7,736 bases of DNA. Source: Nitrospira sp. GTDB taxonomy: Bacteria; Nitrospirota; Nitrospiria; Nitrospirales; Nitrospiraceae. The position numbers and the translations under genes were made by a program. The notes beneath the pieces were generated by a model. That model was given only the letters and a program-made list of their open reading frames with translations. It did no database searches and was not told the origin of the DNA. Within the stretch, counting starts at the first letter, position 1; each line of letters starts with the position of its first letter. The stretch covers positions 1 through 7,736 of the forward strand of contig JAOUEB010000050.1 in the NCBI GenBank assembly GCA_029858925.1. The letters run 5' to 3'. Below are positions 1-6,419 of this stretch, piece by piece.

Positions 1-114
1 GCTGCTGTGCTGGCGGTGGAAGCGGGCCGGACGGTGATGCTGGATCGGGAACAGCTCATCAGTTTGGCGGAACGGGCGGGGATCGCCGTGATTGGAATCA
101 CACGAGACGAGTGA
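1..114 (+). CDS. lpxI: UDP-2,3-diacylglucosamine pyrophosphatase LpxI, C-terminal end (partial)
   Basis: Only the last 37 codons are in the window; the frame is open from base 1 to the TGA at 112-114. The visible tail contains AVEAGRTVMLDR (visible residues 5-16) followed by an alternating hydrophobic strand, AGIAVIGI. This matches the C-terminal end of LpxI proteins as I recall them. LpxI hydrolyses UDP-2,3-diacylglucosamine to lipid X and UMP at the cytoplasmic face of the inner membrane, replacing LpxH in many non-enterobacterial lineages. The position just upstream of an oxidoreductase and lpxB supports the call, since this order recurs in other lpxI-bearing genomes. The catalytic part lies outside the window, so activity cannot be judged. 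The stop codon sits in the motif GACGAGTGAG (106-115), which recurs at 143-152. Confidence 0.8.
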   Translation, partial: AAVLAVEAGRTVMLDREQLISLAERAGIAVIGITRDE

Positions 115-229
115 GGGGTTGCGCGACGGGCGAGACATGCGGGACGAGTGAGACTTGGGAAGCGGACGTTCGCCTATATCCCGCGCGTCCTGCGTTTCCC
201 GCTCGGCGCTCGTCGGGCATCACAATCTT
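106..229. repeat. Short spacer with degraded direct and inverted repeats
   Basis: The 115-bp spacer between lpxI and the oxidoreductase holds no gene. GACGAGTGAG occurs at 106-115 and again at 143-152. The right part (about 186-223), read on the minus strand, has roughly 7-nt spaced GCG/ACG-starting units that loosely resemble the left part, so it may be a decayed member of the heptamer arrays seen later in the window. The match is weak. I see no convincing promoter, no intrinsic terminator and no clear Shine-Dalgarno sequence before the ATG at 230. Confidence 0.35.
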
Positions 230-1195
230 ATGAAAACACTTCGTGCCGGAGTCGTGGGTGTCGGGCATTTGGGACAGCACCATGCGAGGCTGTATGCCGA
301 ATTGCCCGAGTCGACGCTCATCGGCGTGACGGACCAGGATCGTGGACGGGCCGGAATCATTGCCGAGCGGCATGGCGCGCAATCGTTCGAGAGCCTGTCG
401 GATCTCCTAAAGGCCGTCGATGTGGTCAGCGTGGCCGTGCCCACCTCGGGGCATTATGCCGTGGCGAAAGCTTGTCTTGAAGCGGGCAAGCACGTTCTGG
501 TCGAGAAGCCGATCGCCGTGAGGCCTGCCGAGGCTCGTGAACTTGTCGAGCTGGCCAAGGCCAAGGGGCGCCGGTTGCAGGTCGGCCACAGCGAACGATT
601 CAATCCCATCATGCAGACGATGCGGACGCACATTCGGCGGCCGGCGTTTATCGAAGGCCATCGGATGGGGACGTACAGCGAGCGTGGAACCGACGTCGAT
701 GTCGTGCTGGACTTGATGATTCACGATCTTGATCTGGTGTTGTCCTTCAAGCCCGGTCCGGTTGAAGAGGTGCGGGCTGCCGGTGTGCCGGTGCTGTCAT
801 CGACGATCGATATCGCCAACGCGCGCATCCAATTTCAAAGCGGCTGCGTCGCCAATTTGACCGCCAGCCGGGTTTCTCTCACCAAGATGCGCCGGCTGCG
901 GGTCTTTCAGCAGGACAGCTATGTGTCGATCGATTTCCAATCCCGCAAGGGAATCGTTGGGCGCCGATCCGGGAGTCCGGGGGACAAGCCGGGGTTTACG
1001 ATCGAAGAGTGCAAAGGAAACGATGAGGAGCCGCTGAAGCTCCAAATCGCGTCATTCCTGCGCTCAATCCAGACGGGCTCGTCCCCGGTGGTGTCCGGCG
1101 AAGACGGAGCGGCTGCGCTCACGGTCGCCCATCAAATATTGGCCGCCATCGATTCGTTTGTGCAGCGCAACGCGGAACAAGGGGCAACGGGGTAG
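230..1195 (+). CDS. Gfo/Idh/MocA-family NAD(P)-dependent sugar oxidoreductase
   Basis: A 321-residue protein, normal length for the family. The N-terminal Rossmann fold shows GVGHLG at residues 10-15 and an acidic D35 after the second strand. The family hallmark EKP is at 92-94, with K93 the likely catalytic lysine. The C-terminal domain has the sequence DLMIHDLDL at 161-169, whose D161 and H165 fit the usual DxxxH active-site pattern. The start at ATG 230 (MKTLRAGVVGVG) was chosen because the Rossmann strand begins there. An upstream TTG at 155 would add 25 residues of spacer-derived, low-complexity sequence. The gene lies between lpxI and lpxB, so a role on a UDP-sugar or LPS sugar is likely. 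GnnA, which oxidises the 3-position of UDP-GlcNAc to make 2,3-diamino lipid A, belongs to this superfamily, but its aminotransferase partner GnnB is not in the window. Family call firm; substrate unknown. Confidence 0.85.
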   Translation: MKTLRAGVVGVGHLGQHHARLYAELPESTLIGVTDQDRGRAGIIAERHGAQSFESLSDLLKAVDVVSVAVPTSGHYAVAKACLEAGKHVLVEKPIAVRPAEARELVELAKAKGRRLQVGHSERFNPIMQTMRTHIRRPAFIEGHRMGTYSERGTDVDVVLDLMIHDLDLVLSFKPGPVEEVRAAGVPVLSSTIDIANARIQFQSGCVANLTASRVSLTKMRRLRVFQQDSYVSIDFQSRKGIVGRRSGSPGDKPGFTIEECKGNDEEPLKLQIASFLRSIQTGSSPVVSGEDGAAALTVAHQILAAIDSFVQRNAEQGATG

Positions 1196-1287
1196 AGGGA
1201 CGAAGGAGCCTGGAGCGCGCCCTCGAACCTTCTCCCGCCGGCCCGCAGTCTTCATGACAGTTCGTCGCGAAATCGCAGGGAGCCGTG

Positions 1288-1372
1288 TCTCGTGAAGCGT
1301 ATCTCGTATCTCGCAAGCCAAGATGCAAGCAGACTCTTTCCATTCTGCGCTTCACGCTTCACGCTTCACGAG
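1288..1372. repeat. Facing heptamer arrays (GTGAAGC/GTATCTC) before lpxB
   Basis: The spacer 1196-1412 holds no gene. Its right part carries phased 7-nt units: GTGAAGC at 1292-1298, GTATCTC at 1299-1305 and 1306-1312, then, in reverse orientation, GCTTCAC three times in tandem at 1349-1369. CTCGTGAAGCGT (1289-1300) is the exact reverse complement of 1361-1372, so a 12-bp stem with a loop of about 60 nt is possible. Bases 1288-1316 are a perfect 29-nt inverted copy of 6460-6488. There is no T-run after the stem, so this is not a classical terminator. I saw nothing recognisable in 1196-1287. Confidence 0.85.
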
Positions 1373-1412
1373 CGACGAAGTGTCCCGACAACCGCTATCC
1401 TGTTGTGATGCC

Positions 1413-2543
1413 ATGCCGCGCATTCTCATTGTAACCGGCGAGGCTTCCGGCGACCTTCACGGAGCCAATCTTGCCAAGGCGCTGAAAGCGCGCGATCCAT
1501 CCGTGTCGCTGGTCGGCATCGGTGGGACGGCCATGGAGGCGGCCGGCGTGCAGTTAGTGCAGGCAATCGGACGGTTCGACGTCATCGGGATGATCGGCCC
1601 CCTGGCACTGGTCTCACTGCTGTATCGGTTTCTCTTCATGCGGCGCCTGTTCCGATCCGAACCGTGGGATGCGGTCGTGTTTATCGATCATCCGGGTTTG
1701 AATCTCCGCTACGCCTACTTCGCGAAGGCGGCCGGATTGCGCGTGTTCTATTATATCGCGCCGCAGATTTGGGCCTGGCGGCCCGGACGGATGCACTGGA
1801 TTAAACAACGAGTGGATCATGTCCTGGTGATCCTGCCGTTCGAGAAAGCCCTGTATGACGAAGCGGGGGTGCCCTGTAGTTTCGTCGGCCATCCCATCCT
1901 GGATGCGGTGGCTCCTCGATACGATCGGGGGAGTCTTCGCGTGCGGTTCGGGCTTCCATTGGAAGGACGTGTGATTGCGCTGTTGCCGGGAAGCCGGAGA
2001 CGGGAGATACAGATGCTCTTGCCCATATTGCTGGAGGCAGCGGAGCAATTAGTGCGTCGGAATCCGGAAACGAAGTTTATTCTGGCACAGGCCTCGACAA
2101 TTCAGGATAATCTGCTGCAACCGCTTTTGCGGGAGAGCAGCGTCCCGGTGACCGTCGTGAAAGAACAGGCCAGCGAGGTGCTGGCCGTCTCGGATCTGGC
2201 GCTGGTGGCATCAGGCACTGCCACGCTGCAAGCAGCGGTGGTGGGCACTCCCCTGGTGTTGTGTTATCGAACGACGGCATGGGAATTTTGGATCGCGAGT
2301 TTCTTCATCCGCGTCAAGTGGATTGGGCTGGTGAATCTGGTGGCGGGACGGATGGTGGCGCCGGAGTTGGTCCAGCGTGACGCGACGGGGCAGCGGTTGT
2401 ACGAAGAAGCCATTCGAATTTTGGACGATCGTTCGGTCTATGATGAAATGAAACGCAGCATGGCAAAGGTGCGCGCGTCGCTGGGCGAACCAGGCGCGTC
2501 TATTCGGGCGGCGGAAATGGTGTTGGCGGCATGTCGGGGATAG
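1413..2543 (+). CDS. lpxB: Lipid-A-disaccharide synthase LpxB
   Basis: A 376-residue GT19 glycosyltransferase, close to the 382 of E. coli LpxB. It condenses UDP-2,3-diacylglucosamine with lipid X to form the beta-1,6 lipid A disaccharide 1-phosphate at the inner-membrane surface. Visible family motifs: GEASGDLHG at 9-17; FIDHPGLNL at 90-98, where D92 aligns with the essential D98 of E. coli; YYIAPQIWAWR at 113-123; LPFEKALYD at 141-149; FVGHP at 157-161; LLPGSRRREI at 190-199; and the donor-site ASGTATLQ at 266-273. ATG 1413 (MPRILIVTGEASGD) is chosen because the first strand begins directly there. An in-frame ATG at 1323 would add 30 residues encoded by the heptamer repeats, so it is unlikely. 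The gene runs 13 bp into msbA, suggesting co-translation. Confidence 0.96.
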   Translation: MPRILIVTGEASGDLHGANLAKALKARDPSVSLVGIGGTAMEAAGVQLVQAIGRFDVIGMIGPLALVSLLYRFLFMRRLFRSEPWDAVVFIDHPGLNLRYAYFAKAAGLRVFYYIAPQIWAWRPGRMHWIKQRVDHVLVILPFEKALYDEAGVPCSFVGHPILDAVAPRYDRGSLRVRFGLPLEGRVIALLPGSRRREIQMLLPILLEAAEQLVRRNPETKFILAQASTIQDNLLQPLLRESSVPVTVVKEQASEVLAVSDLALVASGTATLQAAVVGTPLVLCYRTTAWEFWIASFFIRVKWIGLVNLVAGRMVAPELVQRDATGQRLYEEAIRILDDRSVYDEMKRSMAKVRASLGEPGASIRAAEMVLAACRG

Positions 2544-4276
2544 ATCGATTCAAGCGTCTCCTGCGGTATGTCCGTCCCTATCGGACGCGATTCGTCGCGG
2601 CGTTCGCCTGCTCGGGCCTCGTGGCGCTGTTGTCGGCGGTCTATGCCTGGATGGTGAAGCCCGTACTGGACGGCATTTTCATCGAGAAAAACGAAGAGCT
2701 GTTGCTGATCCTGCCGCTGGCTCTCTTGGGCGTCGCGGTCCTGAAGGCGGTGCTCAGCTACGGTGTCGGGTATTTGATGGCGTATGTGACCAATCGGGTC
2801 ATCGCCGATATCAGGCAGGAATTGTTTCAACACCTGATCCGGATGCCGGTCGGGTTTCACGATGTGAATACGTCGGGCCGTTTGGTCTCGCGGGTGGTGA
2901 ATGATGTCGGGTTGATGGCCAGCGCCGCGTCGAATGTGCTGAAAGATATTTTTCAGAACGCGCTGACGTTTCTGGCCATGGTGGGAGTGATTGTCTATCA
3001 GAATTGGAAGCTGGCGGGTCTGTCGGCGATCGTCATCCCGCTGTCGGCGCTGACGATGGTGCGTGTGGGGAAGCGATTGCGGAAGCTGGCCACGAGCGGG
3101 CAGGAGCGGATGGGCGATATGTCCTCCACGCTTCAAGAGACGTTGGCCGGCATCAGAATGGTGAAGGCGTTTGGGCGGGAAGAGGCGGAAGCCGAACGCT
3201 TCAAAGCCTACAACCGGGCCTTCCTGGCAACCACGCTGAAATCCAATCAAGTCTGGTCGATCGGGTCGTCGCACATGGAGGTCATCGGTGTCATTGGGGT
3301 GGCAGGGATCATTTGGTATGGCGGGTATCTCGTCATCCATGAGGTCATGACGCCCGGCTCGTTATTTTCATTCATGGCAGCCATGTTCATGGCCTATACG
3401 CCGATCCGTAAACTGGCGGGGGCCAATAACATCATTCAACAGGCGCTGGCCGCAGCCGAACGTGTTTATGATGTGATGGATCTTGAGACGGAGCAATCCA
3501 AGGATCACGGCACCGTTGCCTTGACGGGAATTCGGCAGGGGGTCGAATTTCAAGGCGTCTCGTTGCGTTACGACAGTCAGACCGTGCCGGCGTTGACCGG
3601 CATCGATCTCTCAATCAAGTCCGGCGAGGCCGTGGCGCTGGTGGGGAGCAGCGGGGGCGGGAAAACCACGTTGGTCAGTTTGTTGCCGCGGTTCTACGAA
3701 CCCACGACGGGGCGGATTCTGTTGGACAGCCTCCCGCTCGCGTCGTACACATTGCAGTCGCTGAGAACCCATATCGGGATTGTGTCGCAGGAAGTGGTGT
3801 TGTTCGACGATACGATCAGCCGCAACATTGCGTTTGGTCAGACGGGAGCAAGCCAATCCGATATCGAACAGGCGGCCAAGGCCGCTTACGCCCATGACTT
3901 TATCCTTCGCATGCCAGAGGGGTACGAGACGGTCATCGGGGAGCGCGGTGTGAAATTGTCGGGAGGCGAACGGCAACGACTGGCGATCGCCCGCGCTATT
4001 CTTCGCGATCCGCCTTTGTTGATCTTGGACGAGGCCACATCGGCGTTGGACACGGAATCCGAACGCATCGTGCAATTGGCTTTGACGAATCTCATGAAGA
4101 ACCGGACGACGCTGGTGATTGCGCATCGGCTGTCCACCATTCAAAATGCGGATCGCATCGTGGTCTTGGACCGTGGAACGATTGCGGAGGTGGGGTCGCA
4201 TGAGGAACTGCTTCGGCGGGGCGGGGTGTATCAACGCCTCCATGCCATGCAATTTCAGGATGTGACCAGTGCGTAA
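2531..4276 (+). CDS. msbA: Lipid A export ABC transporter MsbA (permease/ATPase half-transporter)
   Basis: A 581-residue half-transporter, the same size as E. coli MsbA (582). It flips core lipid A from the inner to the outer leaflet of the inner membrane as a homodimer. The N-terminal domain (about 15-310) has hydrophobic segments near 20-40, 57-85, 140-175 and 250-290. The ATPase domain follows from about 335: Walker A GSSGGGKTT at 372-380 (K378), Q-loop Q420, signature LSGGE at 476-480, Walker B LLILDE at 496-501 (E501 the catalytic glutamate) and switch histidine H532. All nucleotide-binding motifs are intact. ATG 2531 lies inside the lpxB reading frame (overlap 13 bp), which fits translational coupling. 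Placement between lpxB and waaA supports lipid A rather than drug or peptide export. The general family also includes multidrug exporters, so the substrate rests mostly on context. Confidence 0.94.
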   Translation: MSGIDRFKRLLRYVRPYRTRFVAAFACSGLVALLSAVYAWMVKPVLDGIFIEKNEELLLILPLALLGVAVLKAVLSYGVGYLMAYVTNRVIADIRQELFQHLIRMPVGFHDVNTSGRLVSRVVNDVGLMASAASNVLKDIFQNALTFLAMVGVIVYQNWKLAGLSAIVIPLSALTMVRVGKRLRKLATSGQERMGDMSSTLQETLAGIRMVKAFGREEAEAERFKAYNRAFLATTLKSNQVWSIGSSHMEVIGVIGVAGIIWYGGYLVIHEVMTPGSLFSFMAAMFMAYTPIRKLAGANNIIQQALAAAERVYDVMDLETEQSKDHGTVALTGIRQGVEFQGVSLRYDSQTVPALTGIDLSIKSGEAVALVGSSGGGKTTLVSLLPRFYEPTTGRILLDSLPLASYTLQSLRTHIGIVSQEVVLFDDTISRNIAFGQTGASQSDIEQAAKAAYAHDFILRMPEGYETVIGERGVKLSGGERQRLAIARAILRDPPLLILDEATSALDTESERIVQLALTNLMKNRTTLVIAHRLSTIQNADRIVVLDRGTIAEVGSHEELLRRGGVYQRLHAMQFQDVTSA

Positions 4277-4280
4277 AGAG

Positions 4281-4309
4281 TGCAGAGGTGCTGAGTGCTG
4301 AGTGCTGAG
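4281..4309. repeat. Tandem heptamer TGCTGAG x3 between msbA and the DUF374 gene
   Basis: Three perfect tandem copies of TGCTGAG lie at 4289-4309, with a diverged unit GCAGAGG directly before at 4282-4288. This is a third heptamer family in the window, here without a facing array. It starts 5 bp after the msbA stop and overlaps the first possible GTG start (4295) of the next gene, which casts doubt on that start. Confidence 0.85.
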
Positions 4310-4995
4310 ATCCGGAACAAGAAGAGTTTGAAGAAGCGCGTTGAGCAATGGGTGAAATGTTCCCTGCTGCCGCCTGTGGCAGCGGCACTCATTCGCGGGG
4401 TCGCGGGATCGATGCCCCGTGAGACGCGCGGGCATGAGGCGGTCGATGCGTTGTATCGGGAAGGGCGCCATATTATTCTTGCCTTTTGGCACGCTCAACA
4501 GTTGATGATCCCGATTGGGTACCGCGGCACAGGCTCCCATGTGTTGATCAGCCAGCATGGCGACGGAGAAATCATCGCGCGCATCATCGCGCGGTTCGGT
4601 CATGAGGCGGTGCGTGGGTCGAGCACGCGCGGCGGAGCCGCTGCCCTTCGTGCGCTGATCAAGTTGGGCCGGTCCGGCAAGGATGTGGTGGTGACCCCGG
4701 ACGGTCCCAAGGGCCCGCGCCACGTCGCCAAGCTCGGCGTTGTCCAGCTGGCGAAGGCGACAGGCCTTCCGATTGTGCCGCTGGCCTTCGCCTGCTCAAA
4801 AAAAAACTCTTCGCGAGCTGGGATCGCTATATGGTCCCGTATCCCTTTTCCCGTGGCTTGTTCCTCTATGGGAGCCCGCTCTGGGTTCCTCGTGAAGCGG
4901 ACGACGCGGCACTTGAAGCGTCCCGCCTGGAGCTTGAGACGGTCCTCAATCGGCTGACCGATCAGGCGGAGGCAGACGTGAAGCGTGAAAAGTGA
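4295..4995 (+). CDS. DUF374 lysophospholipid-acyltransferase-like protein, probable lipid A late acyltransferase; frame broken at A9
   Basis: The gene is read in two frames. The first frame, from GTG 4295, ends at 4957 (220 residues), but its last 50 residues (171-220) do not look like the family. The family C-terminus, including WDRYMVPYPFSRG and LYGSPLWVP, lies one frame over, from 4807 to the TGA at 4993-4995. Joining the frames at the A run 4798-4806 gives 233 residues, a normal DUF374 length. Putative active-site elements sit before the break: FWHAQQ at 64-69 (H66), SQHGDGE at 86-92 and TPDGPKGP at 134-141. DUF374 is related to PlsC/LpxL acyltransferases. From memory, the epsilonproteobacterial late acyltransferase LpxJ is a DUF374 protein, and the msbA-waaA context fits lipid A acylation here. 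GTG 4295 lies in a repeat. TTG 4328 (MKKRVEQW), preceded by purine-rich AGAAGAG, is a better-looking start. Whether the break is an error, decay or recoding is open. Confidence 0.8.
4798..4806 (+). other. Nine-A run at the frame break (possible slippage or -1 frameshift site)
   Basis: Nine consecutive A follow TC in the codon series TCA AAA AAA AAC. The zero frame therefore contains the heptamer A AAA AAA in the correct register for -1 ribosomal slippage. A -1 shift here, or one extra A in the transcript, gives K-K-K-L-F-A-S-W-D-R and enters the conserved C-terminal frame. No strong upstream Shine-Dalgarno-like stimulator is seen, and only a weak 4-bp stem (GCGA/TCGC) lies just downstream. 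Confidence 0.6.
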
Positions 4996-5056
4996 GACGT
5001 GAAACGTAAGATGCTCAGGAATTAAGCGGGACGTTTCACCTTTTACTTGTCACGTC
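4975..5056. repeat. Facing heptamer arrays at the DUF374 3' end / waaA leader
   Basis: The left array runs in strict 7-nt steps from 4978: GTGAAGC, GTGAAAA, GTGAGAC, GTGAAAC (to 5005). The right part, read on the minus strand, steps the same way: GTGACAA, GTAAAAG, GTGAAAC. Perfect complementary pieces are 4999-5007 with 5031-5039 and 4975-4981 with 5050-5056, so an imperfect hairpin about 80 nt long can form. The left array contains the DUF374 stop codon and encodes its last residues (VKREK). The right arm ends about 13 bp before the waaA ATG, where no clear Shine-Dalgarno is visible. Confidence 0.8.
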
Positions 5057-5069
5057 TAACTTCGTCATC

Positions 5070-6419
5070 ATGTGGAAGCTGCTCTATAACATCGGGTTGA
5101 TCCTTGTCGCTCCCGTCATCGTGTGTGTGCTGTTGGCCAAGCCTCGTTGCCGTCCAGGGCTGGCGCAGAGGCTGGGGCTCGAAGATGGTCTGTCTAGTCT
5201 TTCTGGTCTATTCGGTCTATCTCGTCGACCAGACGGACAAGATAGACCAGACAGACCCAGTAAACCAGTCATCTGGGTTCATGCCGTGTCGCTCGGAGAA
5301 GCGGTGGCTGCGGCGCCGCTGGTGAAGGCGCTGCATGGACGCCACCCCGAGTATCGATACATCGTGACGACCGTCACTGAAACAGGCCGTGAAGCGGTCG
5401 AGCAACGGCTGGCCGGGGTGGCCGAGCATCGGTATGCGCCGCTTGATTTCCCTTGGGTGGTTGCAGGCATGATCGACCGGTTGCGCCCCGCGCTCTATCT
5501 GTTCGTCGAGACCGAGTTGTGGCCCAATCTGCTCTGGACGTTGCGCGACCGCCAGGTCCCGGCGATTCTCGTAAACGGACGGCTGTCTTCTCGCTCATTT
5601 CGCCGCCAAGATGTGATAGGCATCCGCGCCTTGTATCGGTCTGTTCTTCGATCCATCAGCCTGTGCTTGATGCAATCCGAACGAGACCGGCAGCGTATCG
5701 TGGCGTTGGGCGCAAATCCGGATGTCGCACATACGACCGGCAATATTAAATTCGATCAGCCTCTGCCGGACATGGGCGGTGAATCGTCCCTGCGCCGGAG
5801 CTTGGGATTAGTTGGGCAGGAGCGGTTGATTTTGGCCGGGAGCACCCATCCCGGTGAAGAGGAGTTGCTGGTCTCGGCCTATGGTCAAATTGTGAAGGCG
5901 CATCCTTCGGCGGTGCTGATGCTGGCGCCACGGCATATCGAACGGGTGGATCAGGTTGAGGCGATGATCCGCGCAGCCGGATTCACCGCGCAGCGCAAGA
6001 GCCGGATCGGCGAAACGGCGGGCGGCCCACGGATCATCATTTTGGATACGAGAGGGGAATTGGCCCGTGCCTATCGAGAGGCCGTCGTGGCCTTTGTGGG
6101 AGGGACACTGGTTCCAGTGGGCGGACACAATGTGCTGGAACCGGCGGTCTGGGGAACGCCCGTGTTGTTTGGCCCCTACACCGACCACTGTGCCGAAACG
6201 GCGGCGTTGTTGGATGAGGCAGGGGGAGGCAGACGAGTCACAGGTGTCGAGGACTTGGTTCGGCATGTGAATGAATGGCTGGCCGATCAGAATGTCTGTG
6301 ACGCAGTGGGTCAGGCTGCCAAACGGGTCGTCGTGGACAATCAAGGCGCCTTACGGCGAAGCCTGGATCTGATCGAAACGTGTCTGGCCCCCGCGCTGTT
6401 CGTGAAGCGTATCTCGTGA
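5070..6419 (+). CDS. waaA: 3-deoxy-D-manno-octulosonic acid (Kdo) transferase WaaA
   Basis: A 449-residue GT30 enzyme (E. coli WaaA has 425) that transfers Kdo from CMP-Kdo to lipid IVA at the inner membrane. Residues 5-23 form the N-terminal membrane anchor. HAVSLGEA at 71-78 carries the presumed catalytic glutamate E77. ETELWPNLL at 147-155, NGRLSSRS at 169-176, GNIKFD at 224-229, GSTHPGEEE at 257-265, APRHIERV at 286-293 and FVGGTLVPVGGHNVLEP at 342-358 are all family blocks. Residues 40-65, between RLGLED and PVIWVHAVSLGE, are an unusual low-complexity insert of tripeptides encoded by an inverted repeat (5187-5264), which explains the extra length. The last residues (FVKRIS) are encoded by the downstream heptamer array. 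Whether the enzyme adds one, two or more Kdo cannot be read from sequence. ATG 5070 directly precedes the anchor. Confidence 0.96.
   Translation: MWKLLYNIGLILVAPVIVCVLLAKPRCRPGLAQRLGLEDGLSSLSGLFGLSRRPDGQDRPDRPSKPVIWVHAVSLGEAVAAAPLVKALHGRHPEYRYIVTTVTETGREAVEQRLAGVAEHRYAPLDFPWVVAGMIDRLRPALYLFVETELWPNLLWTLRDRQVPAILVNGRLSSRSFRRQDVIGIRALYRSVLRSISLCLMQSERDRQRIVALGANPDVAHTTGNIKFDQPLPDMGGESSLRRSLGLVGQERLILAGSTHPGEEELLVSAYGQIVKAHPSAVLMLAPRHIERVDQVEAMIRAAGFTAQRKSRIGETAGGPRIIILDTRGELARAYREAVVAFVGGTLVPVGGHNVLEPAVWGTPVLFGPYTDHCAETAALLDEAGGGRRVTGVEDLVRHVNEWLADQNVCDAVGQAAKRVVVDNQGALRRSLDLIETCLAPALFVKRIS
5187..5264. repeat. In-frame 9-bp-period inverted repeat inside waaA
   Basis: The left half has four 9-nt units, GGTCTGTCT, AGTCTTTCT, GGTCTATTC and GGTCTATCT (5187-5222), encoding GLS-SLS-GLF-GLS. 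The right half (5226-5261) has four units encoding RPD-GQD-RPD-RPS. The halves are complementary: 5187-5195 pairs with 5249-5257 and 5214-5222 with 5240-5248. Because the period is a multiple of three, copies can be gained or lost without breaking the frame. Confidence 0.85.

Noticed and set aside
155..229. Longer N-terminus for the oxidoreductase from TTG 155
   Set aside because: The added 25 residues come from spacer repeats. The Rossmann strand starts right after ATG 230.
1349..1369. CRISPR array
   Set aside because: The repeats are 7-nt tandem units without spacers, and no cas gene is present.
1323..1412. Longer N-terminus for LpxB from ATG 1323
   Set aside because: The added residues are encoded by the GCTTCAC heptamer array. 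LpxB proteins begin close to the GEASGD motif, as with ATG 1413.
1381..1412. Sigma-70-like promoter before lpxB (TATCCT at 1395-1400)
   Set aside because: There is no convincing -35 partner, and the match could easily arise by chance. The organism's promoter consensus is unknown.
2438..3340. 300-residue open frame on the minus strand opposite lpxB/msbA
   Set aside because: It is an antisense shadow of msbA, rich in His, Arg, Gln and Asp, with no recognisable motif.
3611..4723. 370-residue open frame on the minus strand across msbA and the DUF374 gene
   Set aside because: It lies opposite strongly supported coding sequence, spans two genes, and has a low-complexity Arg/His/Pro/Gln-rich composition typical of antisense frames in GC-rich DNA.
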